A stretch of 64,000 bases of DNA from Candidatus Thiosymbion ectosymbiont of Catanema sp. Cochon2018 (GTDB lineage: Bacteria > Pseudomonadota > Gammaproteobacteria > Chromatiales > Chromatiaceae), in assembly GCA_011392765.1 (NCBI GenBank), contig WYCW01000005.1, positions 124,001 through 188,000 of the forward strand. Reading direction: 5' to 3'. This document shows positions 52,153 to 61,588 of the stretch, one piece after another. The translations under genes were made by a program, and so were the position numbers. Under the pieces are notes generated by a model. It searched no databases, was not told the DNA's origin, and saw only the letters and a program-made list of their open reading frames with translations. Position 1 is the first letter of the stretch; the number at the start of each line of letters is the position of its first letter.

Positions 52153-53385
52153 ATGCATATTCTATTCGTGACGGACAATTTCCCGCCGGAGACCAACGCC
52201 CCGGCCTCCAGGACCTATGAGCATGCCAGGGAGTGGGTGCGAGCGGGGGAGCAGGTGACGGTACTCACCGGCGTACCGAACTTTCCCTTCGGCAAAGTCT
52301 ATGAGGGCTATCGTAACGCCTTGCTGCAGACCGAGCGTATGGACGGCATCGAGGTTTACCGCGTATGGACCTATATGGCTGCCAACCAGGGCTTTTATCG
52401 GCGGAGCTTGGATTTCGTGAGCTTCATGGTCGCGGCCGTTTTGGGGTCATTCCGGATCGTGTCACCGGATGTCGTGGTTGCTACCTCGCCGCAGTTCTTC
52501 GCCGGACTGGGCGGTTACATCATCTCCAAACTCAAGCGGTGCCCTTTCGTCTTCGAGGTCCGTGACCTCTGGCCGGAGCCGATCAAAGTCGTCGGTTTGA
52601 TGCGGGAAGGTTTCCTCATACGTCTACTGAACGGTGTGGCCCGCTATCTTTACCTTCACTCCGATCGAGTGGTGACCGTCGGCAAGGGCTACAAGACACA
52701 GATCCAAGACAAGTACGGTGTGCCGGCGAGCAAGATCGCCGTGGTGCCCAACGGGGTATTGTTCGAGCTCTTTTCGAGGCAGGGACGACGGGATCAGTAC
52801 CGTAAGGAGCTCGGTTGGGGCGATAAGTTCGTGGTGGTCTACGTGGGGACTCACGGAATGAGCCAGAAACTGGAGACGCTGCTCGAGGCCGCGCAGTACA
52901 TTGCCGATCAGAGTATCCTCTTCGCCTTCGTCGGCGACGGGGCGGAAAAGGAGAAGCTGATAAGACTAAAAGGTCAGTTGGACCTCCAAAATTGCGTCTT
53001 CTACCCAATCCAACCCAAGGAACGGGTGCCGAGCTTCTATGAGGCGGCGGACGCCTGCATAGTGGCATTGCGAAAGAGTGAGCTTTTTAAAGGCAGCTAC
53101 CCCTCGAAGATGTTTGAAGCACTGAGCATGGCGTGTCCCGTGATCCTATCCGGCGAGGGGCAGAGCGCGGAGATCCTGATGGCGTCCGGTAGTGGAATTG
53201 TCGTGCCCCCCGAGATGCCGGAGACCTTAGCCAAACAGCTGTTGTATCTGCAAGAGCACCCTGCCGAGGCCACTGCGATGGGTGAGCGCGGCCGCCATTA
53301 TGTGCAGAACCACTACTCCCGGCGAGTGTGGGCGCAGCGATATTTGGAGTTACTGAGACAGGTAACCTCTTCGCGTGATTCGTAG
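52153..53385 (+). CDS. WcaI/WbuB-like glycosyltransferase family 4
   Basis: 410 residues. HILFVTDNFPPETNAPASRT, GVPNFPFGKVYEGYRN and FVFEVRDLWPEPIKVVGLMR are characteristic of WcaI/WbuB enzymes. Donor domain: YVGTHGMSQKLETLLEAAQY, FVGDGAEKEKLIRLK, and the EX7E region in KGSYPSKMFEALSMACPVIL. It probably adds a fucosamine-type or related sugar, judging from named relatives. GC-rich like its neighbours. Confidence 0.9.
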   Translation: MHILFVTDNFPPETNAPASRTYEHAREWVRAGEQVTVLTGVPNFPFGKVYEGYRNALLQTERMDGIEVYRVWTYMAANQGFYRRSLDFVSFMVAAVLGSFRIVSPDVVVATSPQFFAGLGGYIISKLKRCPFVFEVRDLWPEPIKVVGLMREGFLIRLLNGVARYLYLHSDRVVTVGKGYKTQIQDKYGVPASKIAVVPNGVLFELFSRQGRRDQYRKELGWGDKFVVVYVGTHGMSQKLETLLEAAQYIADQSILFAFVGDGAEKEKLIRLKGQLDLQNCVFYPIQPKERVPSFYEAADACIVALRKSELFKGSYPSKMFEALSMACPVILSGEGQSAEILMASGSGIVVPPEMPETLAKQLLYLQEHPAEATAMGERGRHYVQNHYSRRVWAQRYLELLRQVTSSRDS

Positions 53386-53568
53386 TTTTCTCTTCCGCAC
53401 CGGTAAGCAACCAGCGACTAACTTAATGGCATTGGGGCGGAACCTCCCACTTCGCAGTGTCGTCGATCCGGGGATACGAAATAGGGAACCCCAATCGCCT
53501 CTTCGCCCTGGGATGCCGGAGTCCCGAGCTTAGCTACCATAACTTATTTCTCGTCGTTCACATCCTCT

Positions 53569-55080
53569 ATGGCAAATGACAACTCCGTTGGGCGCCTTAC
53601 GGCTGTGGTGTCTTGGCTGCTCGGCGCCATTTTGATATTCGCCTCCCTGTTTCGCGCCGGACAGGGACCCATTCCCTTGCTCATTCTGCAGCTGTTCGCT
53701 GTCTTGATGCTCCTGTTATCATTCTGGACGCCTACTAGGTCCCATAGCCTGACGAAACCTGAAGTAATCGCCCTTGCGCTTCTGCTTCTGTTCCCCCTTC
53801 TCTTCATCATCCCCTTGCCGGGCCTGCCTTTGGAGTGGCTGCCTGGGCGTGACAAATACATTGACGCACTTGCTTTAATCGAGCAGGACCAGCTCAAGCG
53901 GGCCCCTACCTTATCCATTTATCCGCTCAAGACCGAATCGGCGTGGCTTACCCTCCTGCTCCCTGTTATTGTCTTTGTCACTACCAGGAGGCTTGCTTAT
54001 CCCTACCTGTATCGCCTGATCCTGCTCGTCATTATAATCGCCGGTACTCAGGCTGCACTGGGGCTTATACAGTTTGGCCAGGGATCGGAAAGTCCTCTGT
54101 ACCTGGGGTTTGCTCATACCCATCTCAGAAGCGGTATTGGTACCTACACGAATCGCAATCACCTCGCGGGCCTGATCGAGATGGTCTTGCCGATCACGCT
54201 GGCACTTTTTCTCTATTCGCTCGGCCGTAACGATCGGCGTAATCTCCGGGGCTGGCGCAAAGGTGTCCTTTTGTTATCCACGTTTCGGGGGCGCGCGGCG
54301 TTCCTCTACGGTGCACTGGCCCTGCTTCTGATCGTGGGTGTGATCTTCACGCGCTCCCGGACCGGCATCGCTCTGACCATATTGGGAGTGCTCGCCGTTA
54401 CCTTCACTTTCAGTCGCCGGATCGGTGGAGACAATGTGTACGGACCGCTCGGGACTATCGTCACATTCGTGGTGGGGGCTGGAATTGCCATCGGGTTGAC
54501 CCCGGTACTCGATCGTTTCTCATCCGCTGACCTGCAGGGAGACGCCCGGTGGGTGATCTTTTCGGCGACCTTGGATGGGATTCTCGACTTTTTCCCGCTC
54601 GGCAGCGGTCCGGGCACCTATCCGGACATCTTCCACGCCTTTCACCCCATCGAATTGGGTGATTTCTTCATCAACCATGCGCACAACGATTATTTGGAAT
54701 GGTTGTTCGAAGGCGGTGTCTTTGTACTCCTCCTCATTGTCTTGCTGCTCGGCCTTTATTTGGTCCAATGGGGAAAGGTCTGGACCAAAGAGATGTGGTC
54801 ACGTTTTCGGTTCTTACAAATCGGCGCCGGCATCGGCATTTTCCTTTTGCTTCTCCACGGGCTTGTCGATTTCAACCTCCATATTCCTGCAAACATGGTC
54901 TACTTCGCGTTTCTGGCGGGTATCTTTTTCAGTGATCCCAACCAACACCAGGTGAAGAGTACGAGGCGTAGCAGGAAGCGACAAACCCCCGATGCGGTAC
55001 GATCCGCCGCACCCGATGACCCTGCCGCCAAGCCGGTGGGACCGGTAGCCGGTCAGGTCGGAAATCCGTTCCTCGATTAG
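53569..55080 (+). CDS. O-antigen ligase/polymerase family membrane protein (Wzy_C)
   Basis: 503 residues with about 11-12 membrane segments. The large periplasmic loop holds [36 protein letters not shown] lies in the next segment, and [19 protein letters not shown] and [20 protein letters not shown] with [18 protein letters not shown] are the Wzy_C hallmarks (Arg and His residues). It either polymerises repeat units or ligates the chain; the other candidate polymerase is at 39592-41052. A GC-rich gap of about 180 bases upstream shows no clear signal. Confidence 0.88.
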   Translation: MANDNSVGRLTAVVSWLLGAILIFASLFRAGQGPIPLLILQLFAVLMLLLSFWTPTRSHSLTKPEVIALALLLLFPLLFIIPLPGLPLEWLPGRDKYIDALALIEQDQLKRAPTLSIYPLKTESAWLTLLLPVIVFVTTRRLAYPYLYRLILLVIIIAGTQAALGLIQFGQGSESPLYLGFAHTHLRSGIGTYTNRNHLAGLIEMVLPITLALFLYSLGRNDRRNLRGWRKGVLLLSTFRGRAAFLYGALALLLIVGVIFTRSRTGIALTILGVLAVTFTFSRRIGGDNVYGPLGTIVTFVVGAGIAIGLTPVLDRFSSADLQGDARWVIFSATLDGILDFFPLGSGPGTYPDIFHAFHPIELGDFFINHAHNDYLEWLFEGGVFVLLLIVLLLGLYLVQWGKVWTKEMWSRFRFLQIGAGIGIFLLLLHGLVDFNLHIPANMVYFAFLAGIFFSDPNQHQVKSTRRSRKRQTPDAVRSAAPDDPAAKPVGPVAGQVGNPFLD

Positions 55081-55153
55081 GGCTCAATGTTATCGGTACT
55101 TAAGAACATCTATACTAGGCGAGCGCCCTTTTCCCAATGCCTGCTATGTTGCA

Positions 55154-56551
55154 ATGAACACTGAGACCAGTTCCGACAAGCCCTGGGCCGGGCGCTTCAA
55201 TGAGCCCACGGATGCCTTTGTCGAGGCCTTCACCGCCTCGGTGGGCTTCGATCGGCGGCTCTACCGCTACGATATCGAAGGCTCTATCGCCCATGCCACC
55301 ATGCTGGCGCGCCAGAGTATTCTGACCGCGGCGGAACGCGACGTCATTGTCAACGGCCTGACACGCGTCCGCGAACGTATCGACGCCGGCGAATTCGAGT
55401 GGTCGATCCCCCTCGAAGACGTGCACATGAACATCGAAGCAGCGCTCACGCGGGACATCGGCGACACCGGCAAAAAGCTGCACACCGGACGCTCACGCAA
55501 TGACCAGGTGGCTACGGACATACGGCTCTACTTGCGCGCCGAGATCAATGCCATCCGTGTCGAAATCGGGCGCCTCCAGCGCGCGATCCTGGATCGGGCC
55601 GAACGCGAGGTCGAATCGGTGATGCCCGGCTTCACCCATCTGCAGGTAGCCCAACCCATCACCTTCGGCCACCATCTGATGGCTTGGTTCGAAATGCTGC
55701 AGCGCGACCGTGAACGCTTCGCGGATTGCCGCCGGCGGGTCGACATCCTGCCCCTGGGAGCGGCGGCCCTGGCCGGTACCACCTACCCCATCGACCCCCG
55801 GTATACAGCCGAGCTGCTGGGCTTCGCACACCCGGCAGAGAACTCCCTGGACGCCGTCTCGGACCGGGATTTCATCCTCGAATTCAGCGCCGCCGCCGCG
55901 ATCCTGATGATGCACCTGTCACGCTTCTCCGAGGAACTCATCCTCTGGTCCTCCGCCCGGTTCGGCTTCGTCGAGCTCTCGGACGCCTTCTGCACCGGCT
56001 CCTCCATCATGCCCCAGAAGAAGAATCCGGACGTACCCGAACTGGTGCGCGGTAAGGCGGGGCGCATATTCGGGCACCTGATGGGATTGCTGACCCTGAT
56101 GAAAGGTCAACCACTGGCCTATAATAAAGACAATCAGGAAGACAAAGAGCCCCTATTCGACACGGTGGACAACCTCAAGGGCTCGCTGAAGGTATTCGCG
56201 GATATGATAGGGGCGCTGCAGTGCAATGCGGAACGGATGCGCGCGGCGGCACGGCAGGGCTTTGCCACCGCTACCGACCTGGCAGACTACCTGGTGCGCA
56301 AGGGTATCCCCTTTCGGGACGCCCACGAGATCGTCGGCCAGGCAGTAGCCCTGGGCATTCGGGAGGGAAAGGACCTCTCGGAGCTGCCGCTGGAGAAGCT
56401 GCGACAGTTTTCCGCGGACATCGCCGAGGACGTATTCGCGGTGCTGACCCTGGACGGGTCAGTGGCCGCCCGCGACCACATCGGCGCTACCGCCCCGGTC
56501 CGGGTGCGCGCGGCCATCGCGCGGGCACGGGAACGAATGGCGGATGACTGA
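55154..56551 (+). CDS. argH: Argininosuccinate lyase
   Basis: Splits argininosuccinate into arginine and fumarate, the last step of arginine synthesis. 465 residues. [20 protein letters not shown] at the start, [40 protein letters not shown], and the fumarase/ASL signature [20 protein letters not shown] with the catalytic Ser loop. A housekeeping gene with normal GC-rich codon use, marking the end of the polysaccharide block on this side. The direct repeat copy 2 begins about 50 bases downstream. Confidence 0.96.
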   Translation: MNTETSSDKPWAGRFNEPTDAFVEAFTASVGFDRRLYRYDIEGSIAHATMLARQSILTAAERDVIVNGLTRVRERIDAGEFEWSIPLEDVHMNIEAALTRDIGDTGKKLHTGRSRNDQVATDIRLYLRAEINAIRVEIGRLQRAILDRAEREVESVMPGFTHLQVAQPITFGHHLMAWFEMLQRDRERFADCRRRVDILPLGAAALAGTTYPIDPRYTAELLGFAHPAENSLDAVSDRDFILEFSAAAAILMMHLSRFSEELILWSSARFGFVELSDAFCTGSSIMPQKKNPDVPELVRGKAGRIFGHLMGLLTLMKGQPLAYNKDNQEDKEPLFDTVDNLKGSLKVFADMIGALQCNAERMRAAARQGFATATDLADYLVRKGIPFRDAHEIVGQAVALGIREGKDLSELPLEKLRQFSADIAEDVFAVLTLDGSVAARDHIGATAPVRVRAAIARARERMADD

Positions 56552-56598
56552 GCCTGGGCGCCGACTTTCAGGCAGTTGCGGACGGCAGGTGTTATAGG

Positions 56599-56717
56599 GG
56601 AAGATCATGATCGATACCTATGGGTTGTGGCGGTAGGATGACGCAGAAAAGCGCATCCACCCCGACGGGCCGCGGCCCGGTCCACGACAGCAGCTATAAG
56701 CTGTTGTGTTCGCATGT
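56599..56717 (+). repeat. Direct repeat copy 2 (uninterrupted)
   Basis: Reads like the last wecC codons (IMIDTYGLWR stop) followed by CAGAAAAGC...CATCCACCC, the palindrome GGGCCGCGGCCC, CCACGACAGCAGCTATAAGC and TGTTGTGTTCGCATGTC. It corresponds to 15957-16054 plus 17222-17243. No dehydrogenase gene is attached to it here. Confidence 0.85.
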
Positions 56718-57237
56718 CTCGGGCCCATACCCATCGATTTCAGGAACTTTCCCACGGCGCTGGGGCTGCGCTTGAGTCCGGTGCGCTTGCTCGATGGCTG
56801 CCATCGCCTCCTTGAGCGTCGCTGGCGGATGCGCGCGAAAGTGAACTTCGAGGCGAACTCGATGCTGATCCAGCTCACTCGTCGGGGTGTAGAAGTTTCG
56901 CGCCAGCAATTTTTCCACCCCACCCGCTTGATACCTCCTGAGGTACTTGCGTAATGTGTTACTGCTAATACCGGTAAGCCGACAGATCTCCTGATGGGGA
57001 AGACCCTGACTTTTCAGCCACAGCACATCCATTCTCCTTCTCACTCGTGGATGGGGATCATGGTCGCGTAACTGCTTAATCTTCTTGATATCTCGCTGGG
57101 GGAAGTCGATTCTTATCATTGCTGCCTCAAAGTTCACAAGAAACACTCTAACGTCACTCAGTATATTATCTTTACACAAGTTATACTTCGTTCATAGAAT
57201 TTACTTTAAAATGCGCATTTTGTTCCTATAGGGAGTA
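56718..57237 (-). mobile_element. Truncated IS630-family element
   Basis: The right end (CCTATAGGGAGTA at 57225-57237) and the N-terminal half of the transposase (frame 57179 to 56694) remain: RRRMDVLWLKSQGLPHQEIC, GISSNTLRKYLRRYQAGGV. It joins repeat copy 2 near 56718, at the TCTCGGGC stretch, so the catalytic half is missing. It is a close but not identical relative of the element at 16055-17219, and no TA follows its right end. Confidence 0.87.
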
Positions 57238-57254
57238 TGCCTATGTATATAGAT

Positions 57255-57382
57255 CCCCTTTTTTCGGGATAATGGTTTCACTGATTATATTCGTAAAATC
57301 AGTGGGATAAGTAGTGGGGCGAGGCTTGGTCTTCTTTGGGATAATGGTTTCATTATATGAATTATTGTGGGGTTCCGAATAG
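57255..57382 (+). pseudogene. Internally deleted remnant of a GT-C membrane transferase gene
   Basis: Bases 57255-57335 match the middle of the GT-C genes at 59276 and 62364 (the LFW-NGFT/NY-REISGIRLG region); 57345-57382 match their very end (TATGAATTA to the stop TAG 57380-57382). The phrase GGGATAATGGTTTCA occurs twice. This is what remains of a further upstream copy of the GT-C gene, in the position expected for module copy 1. Confidence 0.82.
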
Positions 57383-57403
57383 TTGCCTTATGAGCGAGGA
57401 TGC

Positions 57404-58102
57404 ATGACGTTTCTCTTGAAATCTCTTAAAAACAAAAAAGGCATTAGGCGATACATCGGGCCTAAGCGCATCATTTTTATTCTGATGTTTGTCGTATTTG
57501 TAATCTGGACATGGAGATACTACAAAAGCGGTGCACTCAGTCCGTCAATAATTGAACAGTATCGGGTTCAGTACCCGGTTAGTGCGGTTTTGTTATTTTT
57601 GTCAGTCTATGTCATGTCGGTTATCGCGGCATTGCCTTCTCTCCCCTTGAACCTTGCTGCGGGCTTCTTTTGGGGTGGCTTGGCAGGTGGTATCTTCTCG
57701 GCTGTTGGCGCCACTGCCGGTGGCTGGCTTTCATTCCTCGCTGCACGCTGGTTAATCGGACAGCCCCTGGCCGACCAATTCGACAACAAATGGGTAAGCA
57801 GGGTTCAGGATGAATTTGACCGTAATGGCTGGAAGTTCGTTGCGTTTGCACGTATCAATCCAATCATCCCGACGGGCCCTTTGAACTACTTACTCGGACT
57901 TAGTTCGCTATCCAGTCGCGGCTTTCTGGGGGCGACATTCATTTTTTTACTGCCACCAGCGATAGCTATCGCATACATTGGAGATACATTGCAGACCTTC
58001 ACGGCTCAACAAGTCGGTGTCAGTGAAATTATTCGCGGGATTCTCATCGCATCGGCTGCAATCATATTTCTGGCTCTCGTTAAATTCGCGGTAGTGTTCT
58101 AA
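57404..58102 (+). CDS. VTT-domain (TVP38/TMEM64, DedA-like) membrane protein, module copy 1
   Basis: 233 residues from ATG 57404. Membrane segments include IIFILMFVVFVIWTW, AVLLFLSVYVMSVIAALPSL and IRGILIASAAIIFLALV. The VTT core is NLAAGFFWGGLAGGIFSAVG, RWLIGQP, and FARINPIIPTGPLNYLLGLS with conserved Arg and prolines. VTT/DedA proteins include undecaprenyl-phosphate translocases. It is more than 90% identical by eye to the copy at 60866, but its last residues were replaced by VVF when the IS1-like element cut the gene. It may still work. Confidence 0.88.
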   Translation: MTFLLKSLKNKKGIRRYIGPKRIIFILMFVVFVIWTWRYYKSGALSPSIIEQYRVQYPVSAVLLFLSVYVMSVIAALPSLPLNLAAGFFWGGLAGGIFSAVGATAGGWLSFLAARWLIGQPLADQFDNKWVSRVQDEFDRNGWKFVAFARINPIIPTGPLNYLLGLSSLSSRGFLGATFIFLLPPAIAIAYIGDTLQTFTAQQVGVSEIIRGILIASAAIIFLALVKFAVVF

Positions 58103-58120
58103 CTTTGTTGCTTAAGGATT

Positions 58121-58621
58121 TCAAACGGCGGCGCCGAACTCATAACGATTCACGAATAATCCGATGACAATATCGTGCATTTGATTCAGTTTTGAAAAAC
58201 AAATCGTCTTACGCGCAAGCCGCTTGATTCGCGTCCGTAGCGTCAAATGTTTGCGTTCTATTTTCTGCGTGTTTTGTTTTCCAACGACATGTTTTTCGGG
58301 ATCTAAATGGCGCTTATAGGCACCCCAGTCGTCGGTATAAAAACGGGTAATCCCAAATGGCTCTAATAACCCTTTTAATTCAAGAAAAACCTCATCTCGA
58401 CGTTTCCCGAATACATAAGCCAACACCTTACCCGTGGCCCGATCAATAGCATGCCACAACCATCTTTGATTGGCTTTACTCCCTACATAACTCCACATCT
58501 CATCCATTTCAACGGTGGCGCCTTGCTTGCTAACATCATGATAATCCTCTACTTTTAGAATATCTACCACAATCTGCTCAGGCGTGTGGGTCGCTAAAAA
58601 ATCGTGATTCACGGCATGCAA
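58121..58621 (-). CDS. IS1-family transposase, InsB-like part
   Basis: 166 residues with the DDE-type core of IS1: VEMDEMWSYVGSKANQRWLW, FYTDDWGAYKRHLDPEKHVV, TQKIERKHLTLRTRIKRLAR. It overlaps insA by 13 bases at an A9 tract (plus-strand T run at about 58631-58639), the expected -1 frameshift site. The frame is complete. Confidence 0.9.
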   Translation of the reverse strand: MHAVNHDFLATHTPEQIVVDILKVEDYHDVSKQGATVEMDEMWSYVGSKANQRWLWHAIDRATGKVLAYVFGKRRDEVFLELKGLLEPFGITRFYTDDWGAYKRHLDPEKHVVGKQNTQKIERKHLTLRTRIKRLARKTICFSKLNQMHDIVIGLFVNRYEFGAAV

Positions 58622-58896
58622 CTCGGGTTCTTTTTTTTTAATTCATTGATAACGGTCACAGGACTGATACCCAGTACCCGCGCGGTATCACGAATGCCGC
58701 TGCCATTCAGTGCCATCTCAATGATTTGTTGTTTCGTTTCCGGTAACCGCCCTTTCTCGGAATAATCCTGGATAAACGTTTTGCCCTCACAGGCCTGTTC
58801 TTTGCAAATAAAACGCTGCTTGCCATTGCTGGTGTTGCCATGTTTAGTAACATCAATACCATTGCAGACAGGGCATTTTACGGGTAGTAATACCAT
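58609..58896 (-). CDS. IS1-family InsA-like protein
   Basis: 95 residues: CPVCNGIDVTKHGNTSNGKQ zinc-finger-like start and a helix-turn-helix (GSGIRDTARVLGISPVTVIN). It binds the terminal repeats and represses; fusion to InsB by frameshifting makes the transposase. Confidence 0.88.
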   Translation of the reverse strand: MVLLPVKCPVCNGIDVTKHGNTSNGKQRFICKEQACEGKTFIQDYSEKGRLPETKQQIIEMALNGSGIRDTARVLGISPVTVINELKKKNPSCMP

Positions 58897-58994
58897 AAGA
58901 GTTTCCTCGGTAAAATTTTGTTCGGTTAATAGCTTAAAGCTCAGGTAATTATATCAAGTGATTTATAATTAAGCAACAAAGTAATAACACTACC

Positions 58995-59174
58995 CCTACA
59001 CCGAGGTATGGCCCCTGATCATTGGTGATGTGGTGATCACCTTCAGTCCTGATGGGAATTCCGTACCTGAACTGATCCCCGGGTTGGTCGCCAAATATTG
59101 AAGTGGGGGGCTGCTTATTATTTTCAGTTTATTCGGAAATTGTGGTTCTGGAAACCGGGGGCAAATGATGCATA
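58995..59174 (+). pseudogene. Remnant of a GT2 glycosyltransferase gene, module copy 1
   Basis: 58995-59100 matches the 5' middle of the GT2 gene at 61585 (TEVWPLITGDVVITFSPDGN region). It then jumps to the gene's last ~60 bases (QWGAAYYFQFIRELWFWKPG). The junction lies in a short AAAT shared by both break points in the intact copy. The 5' end was lost with the IS1-adjacent deletion. Confidence 0.87.
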
Positions 59175-59211
59175 GGAGAAAATCGTGATCGATACCGGGA
59201 TGTGGGAATAG
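59175..59211 (+). pseudogene. Tail of a nucleotide-sugar dehydrogenase gene (wecC-like)
   Basis: Reads EKIVIDTGMWE and TAG, matching the last residues of wecC ([12 protein letters not shown]). Only this end is present. It is a third occurrence of the same gene tail, after 15957 and 56599. Identification from 11 residues is tentative. Confidence 0.55.
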
Positions 59212-59275
59212 CGCCGTAAGCCTATAATCAGCAGAACCTGAAAAAAAATTCCGCTGGCCGGAAAGAAAATCTGAC

Positions 59276-60844
59276 ATGAGTAATAAATCTTATAGTACCC
59301 TCTGGGCTTTGGCCATTATTGTAGCGGTAGGACTCTTTTTTAGTCTTACCCTCCGCCAAGGCCATCCACGAGCTGGAGATGTTGGCCTCTATATTATGCA
59401 CGCCATCAATTTGCATGATGGCCTCCCTTATGCCGAGACTCCCTTTATTCCCAATCTCGAAGGTCAATATTGGGCTCCTGTGGCCTTTCCACCAGGCTTT
59501 CCCGCTCTCCTCGTCCCTGTTTATCACTTTTTCGGCCTCGACCTCGTCGCCATGAAAGGTGTGGTCATTGTGTCGTTTATTCTAGCTTTGGCAATTTTGG
59601 CGGTTGCCTGGCGACAAGAACTGAGCTTCAAGTCCTGGTTGGCCCTGTTGATTATCGTGGGCTTTAATTATCACTACTGGAATGCCAAAGACTTGATTTA
59701 TTCCGACCTCCCTTTTATGTTCTTTACTTTTGCCGCCCTTGCCCTCGGCCAATGGGTTATCCAGCACCAAGACAATCAAAAAACCACCTTCTGGTGGGGC
59801 ATTGCCGTCGGCTTGCTCTGCTATCTCTCTTTTGCGACTCGAACCATCGGCGTGGTAACCCCGGCAGCAGTGCTTGCGTCTTTGTTATGGCAAACACGTC
59901 GCCTCGATCTTCTTTTTATGAGCGTATTAGTGACTTTTGTCACGCTGGCTAGCCTGCAAACGATCATGATACCAGGCAATTCCGATTATCTGGCTATATT
60001 AAAGCACGTTGATTCTACTCATTTCATGATTCCTATTATAGATGCGGGAAAAAGGATCGCTCTTTTCTGGAATAATGGTTTCACCGATTATCTCCGCGAA
60101 GTTACTGGGGTAAGGGGTAATAATCTTTTCAATGATATTAAGCATAATAATCTCATTCGTTATCTCCGCGATCCCAGGCTTATTGTAACCCTCGTGCCCA
60201 TGCTTGCCTTGACCCTCGTAACCCTCTGGTGGGCTCTAAGAGGCATGATGCACAGTGTTACCAAAAAGCCATCTCCCTGGTTCTTCTTTATCGTTTTTTA
60301 TTTTGTTGTCATTATTGTATGGAGCTGGACTCCCCAACGTTACTTCTTTCCTGTTTTTCCGATTTTGCTCTTTTTTGCCTTTCAGTATGTGGACCAGGTC
60401 GACCACAGACGGAAAAGACTCCACAAAAAATCCTGGTTGAGCCTCTTTTTGGTGGTTGTGGCCTTGACTTATGTGGGAAAATATCAGAAAGTCGTCCGTG
60501 ACTTTGGACCTTTTACGTACGGACTCTTTACGCATGAAGCACAAGCGGCTTTTGACTACATTCGCCGAAATACCCCGGAGATCGCTACCTTCCTTTCCAG
60601 AGAACCGAGAGTATTGGCCCTTCTGACCGGACGCAAAGCCGGTTATAGTTTCTCATTCCAGCCCGATGAGGTGTGGCAATTCGCCCGAAAAATCAAAGCC
60701 GATTATCTTCTTGTAGATCGAATCACCGATGCCGATAATCGGGAAAATATGGCTGCATTCGTGCAGGCTTTCAGCCATAAATTGCGCATGATCTTTGAAA
60801 ATGATCAATTTGCATTATATGAATTACTGTTGGCCCCTGAATAG
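59276..60844 (+). CDS. GT-C membrane glycosyltransferase (ArnT/PMT-like), module copy 2
   Basis: 522 residues with about 11-12 membrane segments. The first periplasmic loop has the acidic signature GDVGLYIMHAINLHDGLPYA (Asp near residue 36) followed by PPGFPALLVPVYHFFGLDLV, typical of GT39/GT83-like enzymes that take sugar from a polyprenyl phosphate. The C-terminal ~110 residues form a periplasmic domain (EAQAAFDYIRRNTPEIATFL). It is close to the copy at 62364. The VTT gene follows after 21 bases. Confidence 0.85.
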   Translation: MSNKSYSTLWALAIIVAVGLFFSLTLRQGHPRAGDVGLYIMHAINLHDGLPYAETPFIPNLEGQYWAPVAFPPGFPALLVPVYHFFGLDLVAMKGVVIVSFILALAILAVAWRQELSFKSWLALLIIVGFNYHYWNAKDLIYSDLPFMFFTFAALALGQWVIQHQDNQKTTFWWGIAVGLLCYLSFATRTIGVVTPAAVLASLLWQTRRLDLLFMSVLVTFVTLASLQTIMIPGNSDYLAILKHVDSTHFMIPIIDAGKRIALFWNNGFTDYLREVTGVRGNNLFNDIKHNNLIRYLRDPRLIVTLVPMLALTLVTLWWALRGMMHSVTKKPSPWFFFIVFYFVVIIVWSWTPQRYFFPVFPILLFFAFQYVDQVDHRRKRLHKKSWLSLFLVVVALTYVGKYQKVVRDFGPFTYGLFTHEAQAAFDYIRRNTPEIATFLSREPRVLALLTGRKAGYSFSFQPDEVWQFARKIKADYLLVDRITDADNRENMAAFVQAFSHKLRMIFENDQFALYELLLAPE

Positions 60845-60865
60845 TTAACTTATGGGTGAGAATGC

Positions 60866-61588
60866 GTGACGTTTCTCCTGAAGTCTCTTAAAAACAAAAA
60901 AGGCATTAGGCGATACATCGGGCCTAAGCGCATCATTTTTATTCTGATGTTTGTTGTATTTATAATCTGGGCATGGGAGTACTACAAAAGCGGTGCACTC
61001 AGTCCGTCAATAATTGAACAGTATCGGGTTCAGTACCCGGTTAGTGCGGTTTTGTTATTTTTGTCAGTCTATGTCATATCGGTTGTCGCGGCATTGCCTT
61101 CTCTCCCCTTGAACCTTGCCGCGGGCTTCTTTTGGGGCGGCCTGGCGGGTGGTATCTACTCGGCTGTCGGCGCCACTATCGGTGGCTGGCTTTCATTCCT
61201 CGCTGCGCGCTGGTTAATCGGGCAGCCCTTGGCTGGCCAATTCGACAACAAATGGGTAAGCAGGGTTCAGGATGAATTTGACCGTAATGGCTGGAAGTTC
61301 GTCGCGTTTGCACGTATCAATCCAATCATCCCGACTGGACCTTTGAATTACCTACTCGGACTTAGTTCGCTATCCAATCGCGGATTTCTGGGGGTGACAT
61401 TCATTTTTTTACTGCCACCAGCGATAGCTATCGCATACATTGGAGATATATTGCAGACCTTCACGGCTCAACAAGTTGATGTCAGTGAAATTATTCACGG
61501 AATTCTCATCGCATCGGCTGCAATCACATTTCTGGCTCTCGTTAAATTCGCCACTAAAATTTACAGAAAAGATCGGAGCGAAGAATGA
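60866..61588 (+). CDS. VTT-domain (TVP38/TMEM64, DedA-like) membrane protein, module copy 2
   Basis: 240 residues from GTG 60866 (copy 1 has ATG here). Same layout as copy 1: FILMFVVFIIWAWEYY, AVLLFLSVYVISVVAALPSL, the core NLAAGFFWGGLAGGIYSAVG and FARINPIIPTGPLNYLLGLS, with an intact tail TKIYRKDRSEE. It overlaps the GT2 gene by 4 bases (ATGA), so the two are translated together. This suits a lipid-carrier translocase working with the GT2 and GT-C enzymes; that role is inferred. Confidence 0.9.
   Translation: MTFLLKSLKNKKGIRRYIGPKRIIFILMFVVFIIWAWEYYKSGALSPSIIEQYRVQYPVSAVLLFLSVYVISVVAALPSLPLNLAAGFFWGGLAGGIYSAVGATIGGWLSFLAARWLIGQPLAGQFDNKWVSRVQDEFDRNGWKFVAFARINPIIPTGPLNYLLGLSSLSNRGFLGVTFIFLLPPAIAIAYIGDILQTFTAQQVDVSEIIHGILIASAAITFLALVKFATKIYRKDRSEE

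Larger units (their letters stand above)
58090..58994 (-). mobile_element. IS1-family insertion sequence
   Basis: Inverted repeats GGTAGTGTTCTAACTTTGTT at 58090 and, reading inwards from 58994, GGTAGTGTTATTACTTTGTT, followed on both sides by GCTTAA. It contains insA- and insB-like frames. Left flank TAAATTCGC and right flank CCTACACCG do not match, so no target duplication. The flanks belong to the VTT gene end and to the middle of the GT2 gene, showing an IS-adjacent deletion of several hundred bases. Confidence 0.92.

Noticed and set aside
53386-53568. Regulatory element or small gene upstream of the Wzy_C protein
   Set aside because: No hairpin, palindrome or plausible frame stands out.
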